This document shows positions 1-4,535 of a stretch of DNA of 8,214 bases, piece by piece. A program made the translations under genes and the position numbers. Where the stretch lies: contig JBBCJM010000240.1 in the NCBI GenBank assembly GCA_037190175.1, positions 1 to 8,214 of the forward strand, in the 5' to 3' direction. The notes below the pieces were generated by a model. The model saw only the letters and a program-made list of their open reading frames with translations, had not been told where the DNA came from and searched no databases. The stretch is from JBBCJM01 sp037190175. GTDB taxonomy: Bacteria; Pseudomonadota; Alphaproteobacteria; Rhodobacterales; Rhodobacteraceae. The stretch's first letter is position 1. Every line of letters begins with the position of its first letter.

Positions 1-1053
1 GCCGCCCGCGCCGCCGCCGCCAGAGCCACCGCCGGCCCCGCCGCCCGCATTGCCGCCAGCGCCACCGCCAGCCTCACCGCCGCCCTTGCCGAAGGCTTCC
101 AGCGCGTTCTCCAGGAACTGCTCGACCACCTTCACCACGCCGCGGGCCTTCTTCATGTCGCCGCCCTTCAGCGTGGTCTCCATCAGGACCATCAGCTTCT
201 TGGCCTGCGCGGCGACCTTGCCCTCGTCGGTCTCGATCACCGTCTCGAGCTGGGGCTTGATGTCCTCCCAGGTCGTCAGCACGTCGGCGCCCTTCTCCTT
301 GTCGCCGACCGCCTCCTTCACGTCGCCTTCCAGATCCTTCAGCAGGATCGAGGCCTCCTTGAAGTCGGCGTTCGAGGCCAGCCCCCGCACCGCCGCCATC
401 TGGTCGCGCAGCCGGCCCTGCACATTGGCGTCGGGGATGCCGTCGATGTCCTTTTCCAGCGCGTCGCAGCGGTCCTCGAACCTGGCCCGCATCTCCTCGT
501 AGGCCTTTTCCTTCTCGGCCTGTTCCTCGCGCGTCTCGTTGCCGCCGCCGGCCGCGGGTTCCTCGTCGTCCCCCGCCTTGCCCCTGCCCCCGCCGTGTTC
601 GTCGGGGTTCACCATGTCGATCACGTCGTCGTCGTAATCCTCATCGTCGTCATCGTCGTCGGATTCGCCCAGCTCCTCGCCGCCGGGCAGCAGCACGCGG
701 GCCTTGAACTTGCTGTAGCCCTCGGCCTTCAGCATGAGCCGGATCTTCTTGGTCATGCTCTTGGGCACCTTGGGGGTGGCGCAGCTGAAGATCAGCTCGC
801 TGCCCTCCAGCGAGATCGTGCCGAAGGAGCCCTTCGAGGTGCCGGCCTCTTTCTTGACCTGCTTGCCCAGCATCTCGGAGTTCTTGCGCTTGTGCGCGGC
901 CAGCAGCACCGGCTTGTTCTTGTCGCTGGTCTGGAAGGCGCCGAAGTTCAGCGGCCCCTGCTTCAGCTTCCGCAGCATGTCCGAGATCGGCATGAACGGG
1001 CTGTCTTCTTCCTCGTCGTCGCCCCGACCCTTGCCCTTGCCCTTGATCGCCAT
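1..1053 (-). CDS. Unrecognised modular protein with acidic linker, helical repeats and Gly-rich tract (C-terminus beyond left edge)
   Basis: I do not recognise this family. Reading the minus strand from ATG at 1053 gives 351 codons without a stop to base 1, so the C-terminal part lies outside the window. An AGGGGA Shine-Dalgarno sits about 8 bases before the ATG. Seen in the protein: a basic then acidic start (residues 1-17); a mixed Lys-rich, probably folded domain (about 18-127, ending LLPGGEE); an Asp-rich linker (131-143); a charged Gly/Glu linker (150-185); two related helical units (about 191-250 and 261-320) sharing the pattern [F/W]ED....LE, V.......M, D[F/M]K.A; and a Gly-rich tract from 322 onward with Ala, Asn and Ser. 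There is no signal peptide or membrane segment, so it is probably cytoplasmic or exported by a specialised route. Repeated helical units joined by flexible linkers are known in large multi-domain and effector-like proteins, but no toxin or binding function can be assigned. The gene call itself is firm. Confidence 0.85.
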   Translation of the reverse strand, partial: MAIKGKGKGRGDDEEEDSPFMPISDMLRKLKQGPLNFGAFQTSDKNKPVLLAAHKRKNSEMLGKQVKKEAGTSKGSFGTISLEGSELIFSCATPKVPKSMTKKIRLMLKAEGYSKFKARVLLPGGEELGESDDDDDDEDYDDDVIDMVNPDEHGGGRGKAGDDEEPAAGGGNETREEQAEKEKAYEEMRARFEDRCDALEKDIDGIPDANVQGRLRDQMAAVRGLASNADFKEASILLKDLEGDVKEAVGDKEKGADVLTTWEDIKPQLETVIETDEGKVAAQAKKLMVLMETTLKGGDMKKARGVVKVVEQFLENALEAFGKGGGEAGGGAGGNAGGGAGGGSGGGGAGG

Positions 1054-1177
1054 AATGAACATCCCCTGCAAACTGGGTGGCACCAACCCGTGCCCGTGGA
1101 CGGAATAAAATTGCGGCGCTGAATGGCGCTCTGAACGTTTCGTATCACGAACCGGTGTGTCGCGGAACGGGAATCAG

Positions 1178-1205
1178 GGGCAGGTAGGGGATGCCATACC
1201 TGCCC
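1178..1205 (-). terminator. Hairpin downstream of tRNA-His, possible terminator
   Basis: A perfect 9-bp stem, GGGCAGGTA paired with TACCTGCCC, encloses a 10-base loop. It starts 29 bases downstream of the tRNA-His 3' end in the direction of tRNA transcription. No U-tract follows on either strand, so it would be a weak or Rho-assisted terminator, or a structure that protects or processes the precursor tRNA 3' end. It also separates the tRNA from the modular-protein gene on the same strand. Confidence 0.45.
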
Positions 1206-1233
1206 GGCGGAGCATTTCGCGATGCGAGGGGGA

Positions 1234-1310
1234 TGGTACCGCCTCCCCGGCTCGAACGGGGGACCTCTGGATCCACAATCCAGCGCTCTAACCAACTGAG
1301 CTAAGGCGGC
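1234..1310 (-). tRNA. tRNA-His (anticodon GTG)
   Basis: The minus strand folds as a complete 77-base tRNA with encoded CCA. The acceptor arm is GCCGCCU with AGGCGGU. The D arm includes AGCTCAGTTGGTTAGAGC, the anticodon stem is CUGGA/UCCAG with loop UUGUGGA (anticodon GUG), the variable loop is AGGUC, and the T arm contains GTTCGAGC. The first acceptor pair is G1:U72 and the discriminator is A73. The base just 5' of the gene is T, so the extra G-1 of most tRNA-His genes is not encoded. Absence of G-1 with A73 is the known exception in many alphaproteobacteria, where HisRS has changed its recognition. The gene is intact and has a promoter immediately upstream. Confidence 0.97.
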
Positions 1311-1320
1311 ACTCGGGCGG

Positions 1321-1349
1321 CAGATAGCGCCGGGGGCCGGGGAATGCAA
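1321..1349 (-). promoter_or_regulatory. Predicted sigma-70 promoter of tRNA-His
   Basis: On the minus strand, TTGCAT (1349-1344) and TATCTG (1326-1321) are separated by exactly 17 bases. The -10-like element ends 10 bases before the tRNA 5' end, so a transcript starting about 7 bases downstream would have a leader of only a few bases, as is usual for tRNA genes. Both hexamers deviate from consensus in their last three positions. Correct spacing and placement are the main support. Confidence 0.5.
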
Positions 1350-1365
1350 GGGTGCGCATTGCCGC

Positions 1366-1394
1366 TTGCACCGGGGCCGGCGGCGCGCTAGCCG
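1366..1394 (+). promoter_or_regulatory. Possible promoter for the small acidic protein gene
   Basis: TTGCAC (1366-1371) is followed after 17 bases by TAGCCG (1389-1394), 19 bases upstream of the ATG at 1414. The -35 element is reasonable. The -10 element matches consensus only at its first two bases, so this is a weak call, supported mainly by spacing and by the need for a promoter opposite the divergent tRNA. Confidence 0.25.
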
Positions 1395-1413
1395 GGGCCG
1401 AAAGGGGGCCGCC

Positions 1414-1614
1414 ATGGGCATCGACAAGGAAAGCGACATCGCCGCGAACCTGCAGATCGGGCCGACCACGGCCGGCATGGTGCGGATCTACATCGAGGCC
1501 GAGGGGGGGATCGAGCTGCCGCTCGACTTCGAGCCCGACGAGGCCGAGGAGATCGCCGAGGAACTGCGCGCCGCCGCCGAGGCCGCCCGCGCCGGCAAGG
1601 GCAAGCGCCGCTAG
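1414..1614 (+). CDS. Small acidic protein, DUF6324-like
   Basis: This 66-residue acidic protein is conserved, as far as I recall, among Rhodobacteraceae (annotated there as DUF6324 family). Its function is unknown. ATG at 1414 is chosen because AGGGGG lies about 5 bases upstream. An earlier ATG at 1366 would add 16 Arg-rich residues with no comparable ribosome site. Visible features are a polar N-terminus (KESDIAANLQIGPTT), a short beta-like stretch (MVRIYIEAEGGIELPLDF, about 22-39), an acidic Ala/Glu-rich helix (41-59), and a basic tail GKGKRR. There is no signal peptide or membrane segment, so it is cytoplasmic. It is divergent from tRNA-His and convergent with mmcB, sharing the CTAG that holds both stop codons. 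The coding call is strong and the family name is from memory. Confidence 0.85.
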   Translation: MGIDKESDIAANLQIGPTTAGMVRIYIEAEGGIELPLDFEPDEAEEIAEELRAAAEAARAGKGKRR

Positions 1615-2093
1615 AAGGCCCCCGGCGCCCCGGCATAGGCCAGCCCGGGGTCGCGCAGCGCCTGCAGCCGCAGGGCGGCGTGGAAGGCGAAGCGCTGCAC
1701 CACCGCCTTGCGCCTTGCCCCGGCCAGCGTGGCCAGCGCCGGCATCCGCAGGATCTCGGCGTCGTAGTCGTCGGCCAGGATCAGGCCCGTCTCCGCCGGC
1801 AGCAGCTCCACCGGAAAGCCGCCGTCCACCGCCCAGAAGAAGCGGTCGCACCAGTCGAGATAGCCCTGCCACTTGCGGTCGGCGGCGAAATCGGCGCGGC
1901 AGGACTTGCATTCCACCACCCAGATCTCGCCGCGGGGGCCCAGCGCCATCACGTCCACCCGCTGGCCGGTGGCCAGCACCAGCTCCTCAACGCAGGCGAA
2001 GCCCAGGGCGGCGAAATGCCGGCAGACCCCGCGCGCCAGCCGCTGGCCGGGGGCCAGGACGGGGGCGGCGGGGAGGGGCGCGGGCAGGGTCAT
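1611..2093 (-). CDS. mmcB: MmcB family DNA repair protein (PD-(D/E)XK-like fold)
   Basis: At 160 residues the protein matches the MmcB family, an alphaproteobacterial group linked in Caulobacter to mitomycin C resistance and SOS control. Diagnostic features are FACVEELVLATGQRVDVMAL (about 32-51), EIWVVECKS (56-64), DRKWQGYLDWCDRFFWAV (72-89), TGLILADDYDAEILR (102-116) and a C-terminal RKAVVQRFA...ALRDPG block. D47 and E61-x-K63 are positioned as in PD-(D/E)XK nucleases, so nuclease-like activity on damaged DNA is an inference from the fold. The start at 2093 (MTLPAP) fits the family length. Its ribosome site is weak (AGG about 10 bases upstream), and a longer open frame upstream looks like non-coding sequence. 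A candidate LexA operator lies 12 bases upstream. The gene converges on the small acidic protein gene with overlapping stop codons and no room for a terminator between them. Confidence 0.93.
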   Translation of the reverse strand: MTLPAPLPAAPVLAPGQRLARGVCRHFAALGFACVEELVLATGQRVDVMALGPRGEIWVVECKSCRADFAADRKWQGYLDWCDRFFWAVDGGFPVELLPAETGLILADDYDAEILRMPALATLAGARRKAVVQRFAFHAALRLQALRDPGLAYAGAPGAF

Positions 2094-2105
2094 GCCGCCA
2101 AGCCT

Positions 2106-2120
2106 AAACAAATCATGAAC
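2106..2120 (-). promoter_or_regulatory. Candidate LexA operator (SOS box) upstream of mmcB
   Basis: The minus strand reads GTTC, seven bases (ATGATTT), then GTTT. The alphaproteobacterial LexA box is GTTC-N7-GTTC, so one base of eight differs. The site is 12 bases before the mmcB ATG. It lies between a TTGCAG (2129-2124) and a weak TAGGCT (2106-2101) with 17-base spacing, where LexA would block RNA polymerase. mmcB is SOS-induced in Caulobacter, which raises the prior. Caution: a one-mismatch half-site pair is not rare by chance. Confidence 0.55.
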
Positions 2121-2372
2121 ATCCTGCAATACCCGCCCGCCCCGCCCTGCCCGCTTGCGGTCGCCCCGCGGGGCCCCTACATCTGGGGACGGCGGGTTCT
2201 GCCCTTCTCGTGCGAGGCCCTTTTCCAGTGGCCGATACCCAAGCAAGCGGGGGCTGGCTCTGCCGGGATCCTGGTCCCGGTATCTGGCGCCCACCTGAGA
2301 CCTCTGGCTCTCGGGAAAACCATGCCTCCACGGCCGTGGCGGTCCCCGCCACCCCTGCGCAGGATGTGGGTG

Positions 2373-2392
2373 TGGCGGGATGAATCCCGCCA
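2373..2392. repeat. Near-perfect palindrome, REP-like hairpin
   Basis: TGGCGGGAT and ATCCCGCCA form a perfect 9-bp inverted repeat around a 2-base centre. Beyond two mismatched positions the arms pair again (GGG with CCC), giving a longer imperfect stem. It lies 16 bases before the 31-base repeat. Its form resembles short intergenic palindromes scattered in GC-rich bacterial genomes, but copy number cannot be seen from this window. Confidence 0.5.
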
Positions 2393-2408
2393 TCCCCCGC
2401 CACCCGCC

Positions 2409-2439
2409 AGCGATGAAAGCCGCAAGGCTTGAAGAGCGC
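2409..2439 (+). repeat. 31-base direct repeat, copy 1 (upstream of DUF1194 gene)
   Basis: This copy matches the second at 3341-3371 in 30 of 31 bases; the single difference is A versus C within the loop of a small hairpin. The core is AAGCC, a four-base loop (GCAA here, GCCA in copy 2), then GGCTT. The sequence begins AGCGATGAAA and ends TTGAAGAGCGC. The two copies flank the DUF1194 gene in the same orientation, and similarity stops sharply at both ends. This copy also supplies a -35-like TTGAAG. Confidence 0.85.
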
Positions 2440-2458
2440 GCCGCGTGCCGCCGATAAA
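2429..2458 (+). promoter_or_regulatory. Possible promoter for the DUF1194 gene, using the repeat as -35
   Basis: TTGAAG (2429-2434, inside repeat copy 1) and GATAAA (2453-2458) are 18 bases apart. Each matches four of six consensus positions. A transcript would start near 2465, giving a leader of about 40 bases before the ATG at 2504. This is the best plus-strand promoter candidate I see there, but no experimental-type evidence is visible. Confidence 0.3.
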
Positions 2459-2503
2459 GCGATCGTGAGTTGCCCCGCGGGCAGGCCGCCCCAAGGTTGG
2501 ACC

Positions 2504-3307
2504 ATGGCCCATCGCACGCTCGCCCTGATCCCGCTCGCGCTCGCCTGCGCCGTCCCCGCCGCGGCCGAGGACATCGGCGTGGGGGTGGAACTGGTCCTCG
2601 CCGTCGACGTCTCGCGCTCGATGGACCCTTCCGAGCAGATGATCCAGCGGCGCGGCTATGCCGAGGCCTTCCGCAGCACCGACGTGCAGGGCGCGATCCT
2701 GAACGGCGGCTGGGGCCGGGTGGCGGTGACCTATGTCGAATGGGCCGGCAGCGGCTGGCAGTCGGTGCTGATCCCCTGGACATTGATCGACAGCCCGGAA
2801 AGCGCCGACGACTTCGCCCGCATGATCGAGGACGGCTGGACCGGCACCTATTCCCGCACCTCGATCTCGGGCGCGCTGGACTTCTCGGCCAGCCTGTTCG
2901 AGGGCAACGGCTTTGCCGGGATGCGGCAGGTGATCGACGTCTCGGGCGACGGGCCCAACAACCAAGGCCGCCCGGTGACCGAGGCGCGCGACGCCGCGAT
3001 CCGGCAGGGGATCGTCATCAACGGCCTGCCGCTGATGACCAATGCGGGCGGCGGCGGCTTCGGCGGCTGGGGCAACATCGACGACCTCGACCGCTATTAC
3101 CGCGACTGCGTGATCGGCGGGCCGGGGTCGTTCTACATCCCGGTGGTCGACTGGGACCAGTTCGCCGCGGCCGTGCGGCAGAAGCTGGTGCTGGAACTGG
3201 CCGATGCGGCGCCCGAGCGGCTGATCCGCGCGCAGGCCGAGCCGCCGGTGGACTGCCTGGTCGGGGAACGCACGTGGCAGCGCCGGCAGGAGATGGGCTG
3301 GGAATAG
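2504..3307 (+). CDS. Secreted DUF1194 / von Willebrand factor A-domain protein
   Basis: At 267 residues this matches the DUF1194 family of alphaproteobacteria, predicted exported proteins of unknown function with a vWA fold. Residues 1-21 are a signal peptide (MAHRT, hydrophobic core, AAA before ED). The metal-ion-dependent adhesion site is visible: DVSRS (D35, S37, S39), T119 in RTSIS, and D149 in DVSGDG. The domain covers about 26-235. A Gly-rich loop (182-190) and two cysteines (C202, C251) that could form a periplasmic disulfide lie late in the protein. The likely role is metal-dependent protein binding in the periplasm or at the surface; the partner is unknown. ATG at 2504 is chosen because AAGG lies 7 bases upstream and the signal peptide begins there. 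A TTG at 2429 would start inside the repeat and hide the signal peptide. The gene stands alone, converges with the DUF481 gene and is flanked by the 31-base repeats. Confidence 0.92.
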   Translation: MAHRTLALIPLALACAVPAAAEDIGVGVELVLAVDVSRSMDPSEQMIQRRGYAEAFRSTDVQGAILNGGWGRVAVTYVEWAGSGWQSVLIPWTLIDSPESADDFARMIEDGWTGTYSRTSISGALDFSASLFEGNGFAGMRQVIDVSGDGPNNQGRPVTEARDAAIRQGIVINGLPLMTNAGGGGFGGWGNIDDLDRYYRDCVIGGPGSFYIPVVDWDQFAAAVRQKLVLELADAAPERLIRAQAEPPVDCLVGERTWQRRQEMGWE

Positions 3308-3415
3308 CCGGCCGCTCCTCGGCCCTCGCGGGCTGTCCCGAGCGATGAAAGCCGCCAGGCTTGAAGAGCGCCCCGGCGGAAAGGGGCAGGCCCGAAGACC
3401 CGCCCCCCGGCTGCT
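3308..3415. terminator. Convergent intergenic region with hairpins, probable terminator area
   Basis: Between the convergent DUF1194 and DUF481 genes the DNA can fold twice. CTCGG-CCC (3318-3325) pairs with GGG and CCGAG (3330-3332 and 3338-3342) around a TCGC loop, with a 5-base bulge. GCCCC (3370-3374) pairs with GGGGC (3383-3387). Neither is followed by a convincing U-tract. The position between two gene ends suggests termination in both directions; the second 31-base repeat copy lies in the middle. Confidence 0.35.
3341..3371 (+). repeat. 31-base direct repeat, copy 2 (downstream of DUF1194 gene)
   Basis: This is the second copy of the element at 2409-2439, with 30 of 31 bases identical and in the same orientation, start-to-start distance 932 bases. 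The one difference changes the hairpin loop from GCAA to GCCA and leaves the AAGCC/GGCTT stem intact, which fits selection on, or shared origin of, the stem. Here it lies in a convergent intergenic region and lacks a suitable -10 element after its TTGAAG. Confidence 0.85.
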
Positions 3416-4252
3416 TCAGAAGCTGTAGACCAGCGACACGCCCAGCTTGTTGTCGGTGCGGATCGCGCGGTCCTCGTTGTAGTCGGTCAGATAGCTGACC
3501 CGGGTCGAGAACCTGTCGGTCATGCGGAAGTTCAGGCCGAGGTCGTTGTTCACCCGCCACGGGCCGCCGTCCGCCTTCAGCACGTCGGTGTCGTTGGTCA
3601 GGAACACGTTCTCGTTGAACCGCCAGTAGAACCGCGACGAGGCGATGTAGCCCGGATCGGTCTCGGATTCGCCGATCCCGTTCTTGATGTAGCTCGCCCC
3701 GATCCCGGCCTGCAGCCGCCAGGTCATGTCGTTGTTGTTGACCACCCGATAGCCGGGGCCAAAGCCGATGAAGGCGTCGGTGCGGACCTCGTCGGCGGTC
3801 TCGGCCAGCCCGTCGGTCTTCACCCGGCCCAGCACGAAGGCATAGAGGCTGGGGTCGAAGTAGTACTGCGCGTCATAGACGCCGAAGATGTCCTCCTTGG
3901 ACTTGGAGCCGTCGGCCTCGGCGAAGTCCAGCGCCAGGCCGATCTGGTGGGCGAAGTTGCCCTGCGCCCAGCGCAGCCGCGCGCCCAGGCTGAACTCCTG
4001 CGTGTCCTGGTTGCCGTCCTTGGCGTTGTAGCTGAGCGAGGCGGAGCCCGAGAGGCCGGGGCGGAACTCGGGGTTGCCGAAGCGGGCGGCATCCTCGGCC
4101 CGGCGCAGGTCGTCGCGGGCGGCCTCATCGATGTCGTCGATCCGGTCGTCCAGATCGCGGATCCCGGTCAGCGTCGTCTGCGCCAGCGCGGCAGGCGAGG
4201 TGGCGGCGATCATCAGCGCGGCCAACGCGCCTGCGGTCAATCTTTTGCTCAT
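3416..4252 (-). CDS. DUF481-type outer-membrane beta-barrel protein
   Basis: The 278-residue protein has a clear signal peptide (MSKRLTAGALAALMIAATSP then ALA before Q25). A short charged, Asp/Arg-rich helical segment (about 29-58) precedes alternating amphipathic beta strands to the end. Strand-like blocks include SGSASLSYNAKDGN, FSLGARLRWAQG, AYVLGR-like FVLGRVKTDG, FIGFGPGYRVV and WRLQAGIGASYI, and the last residues LGVSLVYSF end in Phe, the usual outer-membrane assembly signal. This fits the DUF481 (YdiY-like) family of salt- or stress-associated barrels; substrate and function are unknown. ATG at 4252 is chosen because AAAGGGA lies about 7 bases upstream and it starts the signal peptide. 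An open frame continues 40 codons further but is compositionally unlike the gene. The single-gene unit is preceded by an AT-rich island likely to hold its promoter. Confidence 0.88.
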   Translation of the reverse strand: MSKRLTAGALAALMIAATSPAALAQTTLTGIRDLDDRIDDIDEAARDDLRRAEDAARFGNPEFRPGLSGSASLSYNAKDGNQDTQEFSLGARLRWAQGNFAHQIGLALDFAEADGSKSKEDIFGVYDAQYYFDPSLYAFVLGRVKTDGLAETADEVRTDAFIGFGPGYRVVNNNDMTWRLQAGIGASYIKNGIGESETDPGYIASSRFYWRFNENVFLTNDTDVLKADGGPWRVNNDLGLNFRMTDRFSTRVSYLTDYNEDRAIRTDNKLGVSLVYSF

Positions 4253-4350
4253 CGCAGTCCCTTTCCGAATGGCCCCGGTCGCGCGCGGCCCCGTGCCGCG
4301 CCACCCCCGGAGGTTGCAGCCACCAGCCCAGATAGGAACCGCGGGCCATG

Positions 4351-4440
4351 AGGGAAAATTCAAAATCGTCATGGGTAACCCCAGAATTTTTCAGGTATTT
4401 TTTCGGGAACCAAATGCGTCGTGAACGGTTGTAACAAGTT
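4351..4440. promoter_or_regulatory. AT-rich island upstream of DUF481 gene
   Basis: These 90 bases have 36 G/C (40%), far below the surrounding DNA. They contain A/T runs near 4354-4366 and 4385-4403 and the symmetric sequence TTGTAACAA (4429-4437). Such a drop before an exported-protein gene on the minus strand suggests a promoter and regulator-binding area. I cannot pick a convincing -35/-10 pair on either strand. Confidence 0.45.
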
Positions 4441-4470
4441 CGGCCGGGCGTAGGCCCGGCCGTCGCTTTT
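4441..4470 (+). terminator. Intrinsic terminator-like hairpin on plus strand
   Basis: A perfect 9-bp GC stem, CGGCCGGGC (4441-4449) and GCCCGGCCG (4454-4462), closes a GTAG loop and is followed by TCGCTTTT. On the plus strand this resembles an intrinsic terminator. On the minus strand the tail is AACTTGTTAC, which is poorer but could still help end the LysR transcript. No plus-strand coding gene precedes it. Confidence 0.5.
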
Positions 4471-4511
4471 GCGTGATCCCGGGGGGTCGCCCGGGCAGGT
4501 TTCCGCCCCCT

Positions 4512-4528
4512 TCCGCCGCTTCGGCGGA
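4512..4528 (-). terminator. Short hairpin just past the LysR stop codon
   Basis: TCCGCCG and CGGCGGA pair perfectly around a 3-base loop, 7 bases past the LysR stop codon on the minus strand. There is no U-tract, so on its own it would be a weak terminator; it may work with the stronger hairpin at 4441-4462. Confidence 0.35.
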
Positions 4529-4535
4529 GCCTTGC

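Larger units (their letters stand above)
2094..2503. other. 410-base intergenic region rich in inverted repeats, between divergent mmcB and DUF1194 gene
   Basis: No credible gene is seen here; the open frames lack ribosome sites and family features. Several inverted repeats are visible: CCGGGA/TCCCGG (2263-2280), the 12-base palindrome CCACGGCCGTGG (2328-2339), GTGGCGG/CCGCCAC with a 3-base loop (2336-2352), and TGGCGGGAT/ATCCCGCCA with a 2-base centre (2373-2392). One copy of the 31-base repeat follows at 2409-2439. The mmcB control region occupies the left end, and a possible promoter for the DUF1194 gene the right end. The clustered hairpins suggest a remnant or array of short repetitive elements rather than a coding sequence. 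Confidence 0.6.

Noticed and set aside
1..90. Gly-codon-rich left edge as a microsatellite or assembly artefact
   Set aside because: The tract stays in frame with varied Gly codons and interspersed Ala, Asn, Glu and Ser, which fits a real Gly-rich protein segment.
50..1122. Plus-strand open frames opposite the left-edge modular protein
   Set aside because: The minus strand has an uninterrupted 351-codon frame with a ribosome site and sensible domain composition. The plus frames are Pro/Ser/Leu/His-rich shadows.
1133..1152. Two GAAC motifs upstream of the modular-protein gene as a possible LexA site
   Set aside because: The half-sites are 12 bases apart, not the 7 required.
2429..2503. TTG start at 2429 for the DUF1194 gene
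   Set aside because: It begins inside the 31-base repeat, has no Shine-Dalgarno, and would place 25 polar residues before the signal peptide.
1611..2783. A 390-codon extension of mmcB upstream to 2783
   Set aside because: The added part is Arg/Pro/Ser-rich, crosses the hairpin region and the DUF1194 signal peptide on the other strand, and the family is normally about 150-160 residues long.
2409..3371. CRISPR array or insertion sequence suggested by the paired 31-base repeats
   Set aside because: There are only two copies, over 900 bases apart, with an ordinary gene between. There is no transposase, terminal inverted repeat or target duplication.
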